From the NCBI RefSeq assembly GCF_011040385.1, contig NZ_JAAIKB010000008.1, positions 62,001 to 126,000 on the forward strand: DNA of 64,000 bases, written 5' to 3'. The DNA is from Falsiroseomonas algicola (GTDB taxonomy: Bacteria > Pseudomonadota > Alphaproteobacteria > Acetobacterales > Acetobacteraceae). Below, one piece after another: positions 1 to 7,586 of this stretch. How positions within the stretch are numbered: the first letter of the stretch is position 1; each line of letters opens with the position of its first letter. Under the pieces are notes generated by a model. That model was given only the letters and a program-made list of their open reading frames with translations, had not been told where the DNA came from and ran no database searches. The position numbers were made by a program, and so were the translations under genes.

Positions 1-372
1 CGTGGCGAGCCCCGCGATCAGCCCCGGCGCCGCGACCGTCAGCAGAAGGAAGCCGGCTCCCTCCGCCACCCGCGCCGCCAGCAGCGCGACCGGCCCCGGC
101 GCCAGCGCGGCGCCCGTCGCGGCGACGGCGCCCAGCGCCAGGCCCGAGACCAGCGCCCGGTTCGGCCCGATCCGCGCCGCCGCCAGCCCGATCGCGAGCC
201 CGCCCAGCGCCGCCATCAACGCGAACAACGACACCAGCAGCGCCGCGCCCGCCAGGCCGAGCCCGAATTCGGCGCCGATGGTCGTCATCGCCGCCGGCAC
301 CTTGCCGATCTGCGCGGCGCCCAGGATGCCGCCGGCCAGGATCGCCAGGATGGGCGGCCAGCGCGTGGTCAT
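1..372 (-). CDS. MFS transporter, N-terminal part (runs off the left edge)
   Basis: The minus strand is open from an ATG at 372 to the window edge, giving the first 124 residues. They form at least three or four hydrophobic segments with short loops. After the second segment comes a charged turn with the sense AARIGPNRALVSG, which resembles the conserved loop 2-3 of the major facilitator superfamily. A predicted inner-membrane secondary transporter with unknown substrate. It lies 13 bp downstream of the VOC gene on the same strand and is probably co-transcribed with it, divergently from tetR. The rest of the gene lies outside the window, so the subfamily cannot be called. Confidence 0.7.
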   Translation of the reverse strand, partial: MTTRWPPILAILAGGILGAAQIGKVPAAMTTIGAEFGLGLAGAALLVSLFALMAALGGLAIGLAAARIGPNRALVSGLALGAVAATGAALAPGPVALLAARVAEGAGFLLLTVAAPGLIAGLAT

Positions 373-385
373 GGCGCGGCGGGCG

Positions 386-772
386 TCAGCCCTTGCGCTC
401 GATCAGCTCCACCTGCACGCCATCCGGCGCGCCGAAGAAGGCGATGCGGACGCCGGGCCGGGCCTCCCGCGGGCCATCCAGCAGGGGCACGCCCTTGGCG
501 GCCAGGGCCGCGACCGCCACGTCCATGTCCTGCACCGTCAGCCCGATATGCTCGATGCCGAGGAAGGGGGGCTTGGGCGGCGCATGGGTGTCCGCCGGCA
601 CCTGTTCGATGAAGACCGGCACGCCGTGCAGGTCCAGCACCACGCGCAGCTTGCCGCCGGGCGTCATGCGGGCCTTGATGGTCGCGTCGAAGGCCGAGAC
701 ATAGAAGGCGGCGGCCGCCTCCGGGTCCGGGCTGCGGAGATGGAGATGGTCGAAGCTGTAGGGGCTGCTCAT
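386..772 (-). CDS. VOC-family (glyoxalase/dioxygenase fold) protein
   Basis: 128 residues forming two beta-alpha-beta-beta-beta modules of the vicinal oxygen chelate fold. Candidate metal ligands are a histidine in FDHLHL near residue 9, a second in GIEHIGL near residue 75, and the glutamate in VQVELIE near the C-terminus. This is the ligand set of glyoxalase I-like enzymes, so it may be a metal-dependent lyase or isomerase; the substrate is not readable. It starts 87 bp from the divergent tetR gene, so the two share a control region that includes one TGACG-N12-CGTCA element. The MFS gene follows 13 bp downstream. Confidence 0.8.
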   Translation of the reverse strand: MSSPYSFDHLHLRSPDPEAAAAFYVSAFDATIKARMTPGGKLRVVLDLHGVPVFIEQVPADTHAPPKPPFLGIEHIGLTVQDMDVAVAALAAKGVPLLDGPREARPGVRIAFFGAPDGVQVELIERKG

Positions 773-833
773 GCCGGCAGTCTCGCGCGACCAGCGCGAC
801 CTGGAAAGACGGCAGCAGGAGGCTGGTAATTTT

Positions 834-863
834 ATGACTGACGATATACGTTATCCGTCATGA
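834..863 (+). CDS. Possible nine-codon leader peptide ahead of tetR
   Basis: An ATG at 834 opens a reading frame for MTDDIRYPS. Its TGA (861-863) overlaps the tetR ATG (860-862) as ATGA. It has a good Shine-Dalgarno sequence, AGGAGG at 817-822, 11 bp upstream, whereas tetR itself has no visible ribosome binding site. Translational coupling would explain tetR translation. The competing reading is that an extended -10 element (TGGTAATTT, 824-832) places the transcript start near 839. In that case the leader is not transcribed and tetR is almost leaderless. Low confidence. Confidence 0.3.
   Translation: MTDDIRYPS
839..860. promoter_or_regulatory. Candidate TetR operator at the tetR start
   Basis: A 22-bp element with perfect TGACG / CGTCA arms separated by 12 bp. 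Its right arm ends on the A of the tetR start codon. The same arms, spacing and the flanking 10-mer GACTGACGAT recur at 1498-1519 in front of the efflux genes. The position, just downstream of an extended -10-like TGGTAATTT, fits autorepression. Binding is inferred from symmetry and repetition. Confidence 0.65.
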
Positions 864-1486
864 ATACGACCGCCCAACCCCTGCGCCGCGGCGCCACGCC
901 AGAAGAGACCCGCCGCCGGATCGAGGACACCGCCGAGGCGCTGTTCCGCTCCATGGGCTACCAAAAGACCGCGGTGGCCGACATCGCCCGCGAACTCGGC
1001 ATGTCGCCGGCCAATATCTATCGCTTCTACGCCTCCAAATCCGCGATCAACGAGGCGATCGCGGCCCGCATGCTGACGGGGGTGGAGGGCGACATCTGGA
1101 CCATCGCCCGTGGCCGCGAACCCGCCAGCGAACGCCTGCGCCTGCTGCTCCGCACCCTGCACCAGCGCCACATGGCCCTGTTCTTCAGCGAAAGACGGCT
1201 GCACGACATGGTGACGGCCGCGATGAGCGAGCATTGGGGCGTGGTCGAGCGCTTCATCCACAGCATCCAGACCGCCATCCGCCATGTCCTGATGGATGGC
1301 CTGGCCAGCGGCGAGTTCGGTGGGATCGAGGCCGAGAGGACGGCGGAATCCATCAAGCAGGCGACCCTGCCCTTCACCCATCCCGGGCTGATCGCGGAAT
1401 GCATGGCCAACATCAAGTCGGACACCGAACTCGCCCAGGACCTGGAAGCGATGGTGGACCTGCTGCTGCGGGCGCTCCGCCCGTGA
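860..1486 (+). CDS. TetR/AcrR-family transcriptional regulator
   Basis: 208 residues, typical for the family. The N-terminal helix-turn-helix spans about residues 18-66 (ETRRRIEDTAEALF, then TAVADIARELGMSPANIYRFY), followed by an all-helical ligand-binding domain. TetR proteins usually repress a neighbouring pump and release DNA when a toxic ligand binds. The adaptor gene of an RND pump begins 76 bp downstream. The TGACG-N12-CGTCA element at this gene's start and at the pump promoter makes it the likely regulator of both, and possibly of the divergent VOC/MFS pair. The start codon is supported by homology of the first helix; there is no strong ribosome binding site of its own. Confidence 0.88.
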   Translation: MNTTAQPLRRGATPEETRRRIEDTAEALFRSMGYQKTAVADIARELGMSPANIYRFYASKSAINEAIAARMLTGVEGDIWTIARGREPASERLRLLLRTLHQRHMALFFSERRLHDMVTAAMSEHWGVVERFIHSIQTAIRHVLMDGLASGEFGGIEAERTAESIKQATLPFTHPGLIAECMANIKSDTELAQDLEAMVDLLLRALRP

Positions 1487-1497
1487 CGCATGCCGAC

Positions 1498-1519
1498 TGA
1501 CGATTATTGACTTTCGTCA
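1498..1519. promoter_or_regulatory. Candidate TetR operator in front of the RND pump
   Basis: Second copy of the 22-bp element with TGACG and CGTCA arms 12 bp apart, sharing the left flank GACTGACGAT with the copy at tetR. It overlaps the presumed -35 box of the pump promoter (TTGACT, 1507-1512), so bound repressor would exclude RNA polymerase. Confidence 0.7.
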
Positions 1520-1534
1520 CTTCGTAGCCATACT
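1507..1534 (+). promoter_or_regulatory. Candidate sigma-70 promoter of the RND efflux operon
   Basis: TTGACT (1507-1512) and CATACT (1529-1534) are separated by 16 bp, close to the housekeeping consensus. Transcription would start near 1541, about 20 bases ahead of the adaptor ATG. A perfect 12-bp palindrome (1542-1553) overlaps the ribosome binding site GGAG at 1551-1554. Confidence 0.55.
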
Positions 1535-1561
1535 GGACCTGTCCCGATCGGGAGAGGTCCC

Positions 1562-2659
1562 ATGCCCGCATTCCCCCGCCGCTCCGCCGCCCTGCTGCTC
1601 CTGCTGCCGCTTGCCGCCTGCAAGGGGGAGGCCTCCGCCACCGATTCGCCCGCGCCGCAGCCCCGCGCCGTCCAGGTCGCCGAAGTCCGGCTTTCGGGCG
1701 CGGAGGCCGTCACGGCCCATACCGGCGTCGTCCGCGCGCGGCGGGAGGTCGATGTGGGCTTCCGCACCGGCGGCCGGATCGCGACCCGCCTGGTGGAGGT
1801 CGGCCAGCTGGTCGAGGCCGGTCAGGTGCTGGCGACCCTCGACCCCGCCGACCTGGCGCTGAGCCTGCGCGCGGCGGAGGCCGACCTCGCCTCGGCGGCG
1901 GCACAGTCCCGCCAGGCCGCCAATGACGCGGCGCGCGGCCGCCAGCTGCTCGCCGCCGGCCATGTCTCCCAGGCCGTGGACGACCAGCGCCAGGCGGCGG
2001 CGCGGGCGGCGGCGGAGCGTGTGATCTCGGCCCGCGCGCAGCTGGACCTCGCGCGCAACCGCCTCTCCTACGCCACGCTCCGCGCCCCCGGCCCGGGCTT
2101 CGTGACCTCGCTGCTGGCGGAAGCCGGCCAGGTGGTGCCGGAAGGCCAGGCGGTGCTGCGCCTGGCGGACCCGGCGGAGCGTGAATTGCTGGTCCGCGTG
2201 CCCGAATCCGCCCTGCCCGGCCTGGCCGATGCCCGCGCGGAGGCCCGCTTCTGGGCCCGGCCCGACACGGCGCTGCCCGCCACGCTGCGGGAAGTGGCGC
2301 CCCAGGCCGATGCCACGCTGCGCACCTACGCCATCCGCTTCGCCCTGCCGGAGGCGCCGGACTGGGTCGCGCTCGGCATGACCGGCACGGTGCGACTCGC
2401 CGTCGCGCGGGATGCCGTCGCAACCCTGCCGCTGACCGCGCTGCATGATCGCGGCCAGGGCCCCATGGTCTGGCGCGTGCTGGACGGCGGGCGGATCGAG
2501 GCCGTGCCCGTCTCCATCCGCGCGCTGGCGGAAACCACCGCCGAGATCGCCGGCCCGCTGGCGCAGGGCGACAAGGTCGTCGCCATGGGCCCGCAGGTGC
2601 TGGACCCCGGAAGCCGCGTGCGGATCGTGCAGTCCCGCCTCGCCAGCACGCTGCGCTGA
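1562..2659 (+). CDS. RND efflux periplasmic adaptor (membrane fusion protein), lipoprotein
   Basis: 365 residues. An N-terminal signal with a lipobox ending LPLAAC puts the lipidated cysteine at residue 20, so the protein is probably anchored in the periplasmic face of the inner membrane. Next come a lipoyl/barrel-sandwich half (GRIATRLVEVGQLVEAGQVL, about residues 77-96), an alpha-helical hairpin rich in Ala, Gln and Arg, the second lipoyl half (LRAPGPGFVTSLLAEAGQVV) and a beta-barrel and membrane-proximal domain. It bridges the RND permease encoded 11 bp downstream to an outer-membrane channel, which is not in the window. Ribosome binding site GGAG lies 7 bases upstream. Confidence 0.93.
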   Translation: MPAFPRRSAALLLLLPLAACKGEASATDSPAPQPRAVQVAEVRLSGAEAVTAHTGVVRARREVDVGFRTGGRIATRLVEVGQLVEAGQVLATLDPADLALSLRAAEADLASAAAQSRQAANDAARGRQLLAAGHVSQAVDDQRQAAARAAAERVISARAQLDLARNRLSYATLRAPGPGFVTSLLAEAGQVVPEGQAVLRLADPAERELLVRVPESALPGLADARAEARFWARPDTALPATLREVAPQADATLRTYAIRFALPEAPDWVALGMTGTVRLAVARDAVATLPLTALHDRGQGPMVWRVLDGGRIEAVPVSIRALAETTAEIAGPLAQGDKVVAMGPQVLDPGSRVRIVQSRLASTLR

Positions 2660-2670
2660 GGGCAAGGGCG

Positions 2671-5600
2671 ATGGACCGCTTCAACCTCTCCGCCTGGGGC
2701 GTGCGCAACGGCGCGCTCACCCTCTTCGCCATCCTGCTGCTCGCCCTGGCCGGCGCCGGCGCCTACACGCGGCTTGGGCGCGCGGAGGATCCCTCCTTCA
2801 CCCTGAAGCTGATGATCGTCAGCGCCAGCTGGCCCGGCGCGACGGCGGAGGAGATGCAGGCCCAGGTCGCGGACCGGATCGAGAGCCGGCTGCAGGACCT
2901 GCCCTGGCTCGACCGCGTGGAGACCTTCACCCGCCCCGGCTCTTCCGTGACCACCGTGTTGCTGCGGGACACGACACCCCCGCGGGAGGTCGCGGGCCTC
3001 TGGTACCAGGTGCGCAAGAAGGTCGGCGACATCGCCGGCAGCCTGCCCGCCGGCGTGCGCGGCCCCTTCTTCAACGATGAATACTCCGACGTCTATTCGG
3101 CCGTCCTCGCCCTGACCGGCGCCGACAATGCGGAGATGGTGCGCCAGGCCGAGCAGATCCGCCTCCGCCTGCTCCGCATCCCCGGCGTCGAGAAGGTGGC
3201 GATCCAGGGCGAGATCGACCAGCGCATCCATGTGGAGGCGAGCCACGCCCGCATGGCGACGCTCGGCATCCAGCCCTCCGCCATCATCGATGCGCTGGCG
3301 CGGCAGAACCCCGTGGCGCCGGCCGGCGTCGTCGAAACCGGCGCGCTGCGCGTGCATCTGCGCGTCGGCGGCGGGCTGGATGGGCTGGAGGCGATCCGCG
3401 CCGTGCCCGTCCCGGCCGGGGACGGCCGCACGCTCCGCCTGGGCGACATCGCGACGGTGACGCGCGGCCTGGCGGACCCGCCTTCCTCCGCGGTGTTCCA
3501 TGATGGCGCGCCGGCCGTGCTGATCGCGGTCGCCAAGCAGCGCGGCTTCAACGTGCTGGCGCTGGGCGACAGCCTGCGCACGGAACTCGCCGCCATCCGC
3601 CGCGACCTCGCCGCCGGGCTCGACCTGCAGCTGATCTCCGACCAGCCGCATATCGTGCAGGAAAGCGTGGCGGAGTTCCTGACCAAGTTCGTCGTGGCTC
3701 TCGGCGTCGTGCTGCTCGTCTCCTTCCTCTCGCTGGGCTTCCGCGCGGGCATCATCGTGGCGCTCTCCGTGCCCCTCACCCTCGCCGCCGTCTTCATCCT
3801 GATGGCCTATTGGGGGACGGAGCTGGAGCGCATCTCGCTCGGCGCGCTGATCCTGGCGCTCGGCCTGCTGGTGGATGACGCGATCATCGCGATCGAGGCG
3901 ATGGTGGTGAAGCTGGAGGAAGGCTGGGACCGCGCCAAGGCCGCCGCCTTCGCCTGGGGCAGCACGGCGGGGCCGATGCTGTCCGGCACCCTCGTCACCA
4001 TGGCCGGCTTCATCCCGGTGGGCTTCGCGGCCTCCACCTCCGGCGAATATGCCGGCGGCATCTTCTGGGTGGTGGGTGCGGCGCTGCTGGCCAGCTGGCT
4101 GGTCGCGGTCTGGTTCACCCCCTGGCTCGGCGTGAAGCTGCTGCCGGTGCCGAAGCGCCACGTCTCCCACGACCACCAGTATGAGGGCCGCTTCTACAAG
4201 CTGCTCCGCCGCCTGGTCGGCTGGTGCGTGGACCGCCGCTACGTCGTGATGCTGGCGACCGTCGCCGTGCTGGGCGCGGGCTTCGTCGGCATGGGCATGA
4301 CGAAGAAGCAGTTCTTCCCCACCTCCGCGCGGCTCGAGCTGCTGGTGGACGTCAACCTCCGCCAGGGCGCGGGGTATGAGGCGACGCGCCAGGCCGTGAT
4401 GCGTATCGCGGCCCAGGTGGCGAATGACCAGGATGCGGTGATGCACACGGAATATGTCGGCGCCGGCGCGCCGCGCTTCTTCCTGGCGCTGAACCCCGAC
4501 CTGCCCAACGAGGCCTTCGGCAAGCTGGTGATCCAGGCGCGGGACGTGCCGGCCCGCGAAAGGCTCCGCGACAAGCTGATCGCCTATGTCGACAGCGGCG
4601 CGGTGCCGGAAGCGCGCGTGCGCGTCTCCCGCCTCGATTTCGGCCCGCCCGTCGGCTTCCCCGTGCAGTTCCGCGTCATGGGCGGCACGCCCGTGCAGCT
4701 GCGCGAACAGGCGGAACGCGTGATGGAGGCGCTGCGCCAGGTGCCGGGCACGCGCGACGTGCAGCTGGCCTGGGGCGAGCGCGCGCCGTCCCTCCGCCTG
4801 GTGCTGGACGAGGATCGCGTGGCGCAGCTCGGCCTCTCCCCCCAGGCCGTCGCACAATCCATGCAGTCCCTGCTGTCGGGCGTCACCGCCACGCAGCTCC
4901 GCGAAGGCGCGCGCCTCGTGGACGTGGTGCTGCGCGCGCCGGCGGAAGAGCGCCTCTCGCTCGACCATCTCGGCGACCTCACCCTCGTCACCGCGGCCGG
5001 GCCCGTGCCGCTGTCCCAGGTGGCGCGGCTGGAGCCGGTGATGGAGGAGCCGATCCTCTGGCGCCGCAACCGCGAAGGCTTCCTGACCGTGCGCGCCGAC
5101 ATCGCGCCCGGCCTGCAGGCGCCGGACGTGACGGCGGCCGCGCTGCCCGCCATGCAGGCGCTGTCCGCGACGCTCCCCGTCGGCATGCGGATCGAGGCCG
5201 GCGGCGCGGCGGAGGAATCCTCCAAGGCCAATGCCAGCCTCTTCGCCCTCTTCCCCTTCATGGTCGGCGCCATGCTGCTGATCCTGATGGTGCAGCTGCG
5301 CCATTTCGGCCGCGTGGCGCTGGTGGTGGCGACGGCCCCGCTCGGCATCCCCGGTGCCGCCGCGGCGCTGATCCTGATGGACCAGCCCTTCGGCTTCGTG
5401 GCGCTGCTCGGCGTCATCGCGCTGGCCGGGATGGTGATGCGCAACACGCTGATCCTGGTGGACCAGGTGCAGCAGGATGTCGCCGCGGGGATGGATCTGC
5501 GGGAAGCCATCATCGAAAGCAGCGTCCGCCGCGCACGGCCCGTGGTGCTGACGGCGCTGGCCGCCGTGCTGGCCTTCGTGCCGCTGACGCTCTCCGTCTT

Positions 5601-5766
5601 CTGGGGGCCGATGGCGGTCGCGATGATCGGCGGCCTCACGCTGGCGACGCTGGCGACGCTGCTGGTCGTGCCGGCGATGAACGGGCTCGCCCTGCCGCGT
5701 CGCCGGGGCGGGCGCAAGGTCACGAAGCCGCTGCCGGTGCCGCCCGCCCTGGTGCCGGCGGAGTAG
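2671..5766 (+). CDS. RND efflux permease (AcrB/MexF-like family)
   Basis: 1031 residues, the usual size of a hydrophobe/amphiphile efflux RND pump subunit. One N-terminal membrane segment is followed by a large periplasmic loop (about 40-330), a block of membrane segments (about 335-550), a second periplasmic loop and the final membrane block (about 860-1010). The proton-relay aspartates lie in LGLLVDDAIIAIEA near residue 400. It would export drugs or toxic metabolites using the proton gradient together with the adaptor upstream. No TolC-type gene follows, so it probably borrows an outer-membrane channel encoded elsewhere. Confidence 0.95.
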   Translation: MDRFNLSAWGVRNGALTLFAILLLALAGAGAYTRLGRAEDPSFTLKLMIVSASWPGATAEEMQAQVADRIESRLQDLPWLDRVETFTRPGSSVTTVLLRDTTPPREVAGLWYQVRKKVGDIAGSLPAGVRGPFFNDEYSDVYSAVLALTGADNAEMVRQAEQIRLRLLRIPGVEKVAIQGEIDQRIHVEASHARMATLGIQPSAIIDALARQNPVAPAGVVETGALRVHLRVGGGLDGLEAIRAVPVPAGDGRTLRLGDIATVTRGLADPPSSAVFHDGAPAVLIAVAKQRGFNVLALGDSLRTELAAIRRDLAAGLDLQLISDQPHIVQESVAEFLTKFVVALGVVLLVSFLSLGFRAGIIVALSVPLTLAAVFILMAYWGTELERISLGALILALGLLVDDAIIAIEAMVVKLEEGWDRAKAAAFAWGSTAGPMLSGTLVTMAGFIPVGFAASTSGEYAGGIFWVVGAALLASWLVAVWFTPWLGVKLLPVPKRHVSHDHQYEGRFYKLLRRLVGWCVDRRYVVMLATVAVLGAGFVGMGMTKKQFFPTSARLELLVDVNLRQGAGYEATRQAVMRIAAQVANDQDAVMHTEYVGAGAPRFFLALNPDLPNEAFGKLVIQARDVPARERLRDKLIAYVDSGAVPEARVRVSRLDFGPPVGFPVQFRVMGGTPVQLREQAERVMEALRQVPGTRDVQLAWGERAPSLRLVLDEDRVAQLGLSPQAVAQSMQSLLSGVTATQLREGARLVDVVLRAPAEERLSLDHLGDLTLVTAAGPVPLSQVARLEPVMEEPILWRRNREGFLTVRADIAPGLQAPDVTAAALPAMQALSATLPVGMRIEAGGAAEESSKANASLFALFPFMVGAMLLILMVQLRHFGRVALVVATAPLGIPGAAAALILMDQPFGFVALLGVIALAGMVMRNTLILVDQVQQDVAAGMDLREAIIESSVRRARPVVLTALAAVLAFVPLTLSVFWGPMAVAMIGGLTLATLATLLVVPAMNGLALPRRRGGRKVTKPLPVPPALVPAE

Positions 5767-5777
5767 CCGGCTGCTAT

Positions 5778-5808
5778 CATCGCGCCCCACCATGAAAGGG
5801 GCGCGATG
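5778..5808 (+). promoter_or_regulatory. 11-bp hairpin covering the ribosome binding site and start codon of the next gene
   Basis: CATCGCGCCCC (5778-5788) pairs perfectly with GGGGCGCGATG (5798-5808) around a nine-base loop. The right arm contains the purine-rich ribosome binding region and the whole ATG (5806-5808) of the flavoprotein gene. In RNA this would block initiation unless melted or unfolded by another factor. It could also act as a weak transcription end for the pump operon, but no T-run follows. Confidence 0.6.
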
Positions 5809-6894
5809 CAACGGCACCTGCTGCTGGTCGGCGGCGGCCATGCGCATGTCGAGGTGCTGCGGCAATTCGCCGCGAAACCGCTGCCGGGCTGGCGCCTCAC
5901 GCTGCTGACGCGGGAAGCGATGTCCCCCTATTCCGGCATGCTGCCCGGCGTCATCGCCGGGCTCTACCGGGAGGAGCAGGCGCTGATCGACGTGCGGGCC
6001 CTCGCCGCCCGCGCCGGTGCCGAGGCCGTGATCGACCGCGCCACCGGCATCGACCTTGTCGCCAAGCGGGTCCATCGCGCGGGCGGCGAATCGCGCCCCT
6101 TCGACCTTCTCTCACTGGACACCGGCGCGACGCCCGACACCGCCCGCGTACCCGGCGCCGCCCAGCATGCGCTGCCGCTGAAACCCATCGACGCGCTGCT
6201 GCCGCGGCTGCGCGCGACGCTGGACGCCGCGCCGGCGCGGATCGGCGTGGTCGGCGCCGGTGCCGCGGGCGTCGAGGTCGCGCTGGCGCTCCGCGCGCGC
6301 CTGCCCGCCTCCAGCGTGACGCTGGTGGCAGGAGTCGCCGGCGTGCTGGCCGGCTTTCCCGACAAGGCCCGCGCCCGCGTCGCCGCCGCCCTGGCCGCGC
6401 GCCACGTCGAGATCCACCAGGGCGAGGATGTCGCGGAGGTGGTGGCCGAGGGCCTCGTCTTCCCGCGCGGCGCGCCGCTGGCCCTCGATGCCGTGCTCTG
6501 GGCCACCGGCGCCGCGGCACCTGCCTGGCTGGCGGAAACGGGGCTGGAGCGCGACCGCGCGGGGTTCCTCCGCATCGACGAACGGCTTCGCTGCATCGGG
6601 CGCACCGACATCTTCGCCGCCGGCGATTGCACGAGCTTCGACCCGCAGCCCCTGCCCAAGGCTGGCGTCTATGCGGTGCGGCAGGGCCCCGTGCTGGCGG
6701 GCAATCTGCGCGCGGCGGCGGAGGGTCGCGCCCTTCGCCCCTATCGCCCGCAGGAGGATTGGCTGGTGCTACTCTCCCTCGGCGACCGCCGCGCCATCGG
6801 CACGCGCAATGGCATCGTCATGGGCGGCCGCGCCGCCTGGTGGCTGAAGGATTGGATCGACCGTCGCTTCATGGCGCGATACCAGGGGCCATGA
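5806..6894 (+). CDS. FAD-dependent pyridine nucleotide-disulfide-type oxidoreductase (SelD-associated NDH-like family)
   Basis: 362 residues. The FAD dinucleotide-binding motif VGGGHAHVE lies at residues 8-16, a signature SPYSGMLPGVIAG at about 46-58, a second NAD(P)-binding motif GVVGAGAAGVEVAL at about 146-159, and a closing FAD motif DIFAAGDC near 268. These motifs match the N-terminal half of the fused NADH dehydrogenase/selenide water dikinase proteins, but no SelD domain is present here. Probably an NAD(P)H:quinone-type oxidoreductase at the membrane; the electron acceptor is unknown. Its stop overlaps the start of the membrane protein gene as ATGA, so the two are translationally coupled. 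Confidence 0.85.
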   Translation: MQRHLLLVGGGHAHVEVLRQFAAKPLPGWRLTLLTREAMSPYSGMLPGVIAGLYREEQALIDVRALAARAGAEAVIDRATGIDLVAKRVHRAGGESRPFDLLSLDTGATPDTARVPGAAQHALPLKPIDALLPRLRATLDAAPARIGVVGAGAAGVEVALALRARLPASSVTLVAGVAGVLAGFPDKARARVAAALAARHVEIHQGEDVAEVVAEGLVFPRGAPLALDAVLWATGAAAPAWLAETGLERDRAGFLRIDERLRCIGRTDIFAAGDCTSFDPQPLPKAGVYAVRQGPVLAGNLRAAAEGRALRPYRPQEDWLVLLSLGDRRAIGTRNGIVMGGRAAWWLKDWIDRRFMARYQGP

Positions 6895-7586
6895 TGCGAT
6901 CGAGGAAGCTGTGGATCGGCCTGGCCGTGGTCGGGGCGCTGGTGGCGCTGCGCTTCACTGGCCTTGGCGAGTTGCTGTCATTGGACACCCTGGCCCGCCA
7001 CCGCGCGGCGCTGACCGGCTTCGTCGCCGCGAACTGGCTGCTGGCCGCCGGCGCCTTCGTGCTGACCTATGCCGCCGCCGTCGCGCTCTCCGTCCCCGGC
7101 GCGGTGATCCTGACGCTGTCAGGCGGATTCCTCTTCGGCGCGGTGGCCGGCACGGCGCTGACGGTGGTGGCGGCGACCATCGGCGCGACGCTGGTCTTCC
7201 TGCTGGCGCGACGCATCTTCGGCGCCGATGCGCTGGATCGCCTCGGCCCCGTCGCGCAGAGGCTGGCGGCCGGGCTGCGGCGCGATGCGGGCCCCTACCT
7301 GCTGGTGCTGCGGCTGGTGCCGCTCTTCCCCTTCTTCCTGGTCAATCTGGTGCCGGCTTTCGCGGGCGTGAGGCTGCCGGTCTTCGTGCTGACGACGCTC
7401 ATCGGCATCCTGCCTGCTACAGCGGTGTTCAGCCTGGCCGGGGCTGGGCTCGGTTCCGTCCTGGATGCCGGCGGCACGCTGGAGATCCGCAGCATCCTGA
7501 CGCCGCAGATCATCGGCGCGCTCTGCGGCCTGGCGGCGCTGTCGCTGGCCGCCATCCCGCTGAAGCGCCGCTTCGCGAAGGATTAG
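6891..7586 (+). CDS. TVP38/TMEM64 (VTT, DedA-like) family membrane protein
   Basis: 231 residues with five or six hydrophobic segments. The VTT core includes PGAVILTLSGGFLFG and, later, LRLVPLFPFFLVNLVPAFAG, the paired re-entrant-loop motifs of the family. VTT proteins are integral inner-membrane proteins, some linked to lipid flipping or membrane homeostasis. The ATG at 6891 overlaps the flavoprotein stop; a second ATG follows immediately at 6894. The pairing of a VTT protein with a membrane-associated flavoprotein is common, and a joint redox or membrane role is inference. Its stop codon overlaps the stop of the convergent racemase-family gene by four bases (TTAG, 7583-7586). Confidence 0.88.
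   Translation: MMRSRKLWIGLAVVGALVALRFTGLGELLSLDTLARHRAALTGFVAANWLLAAGAFVLTYAAAVALSVPGAVILTLSGGFLFGAVAGTALTVVAATIGATLVFLLARRIFGADALDRLGPVAQRLAAGLRRDAGPYLLVLRLVPLFPFFLVNLVPAFAGVRLPVFVLTTLIGILPATAVFSLAGAGLGSVLDAGGTLEIRSILTPQIIGALCGLAALSLAAIPLKRRFAKD

Noticed and set aside
2-829. A 275-codon open frame on the plus strand at the left edge
   Set aside because: It is antisense to the MFS and VOC genes, whose proteins are recognisable; its own translation is Ala/Pro/Ser/Arg low complexity.
2326-6075. A 1249-codon open frame on the minus strand opposite the RND permease
   Set aside because: It is His/Arg/Gly/Gln-rich low-complexity text with no domain, and lies antisense to a clear RND gene. High-GC genomes produce such shadow frames.
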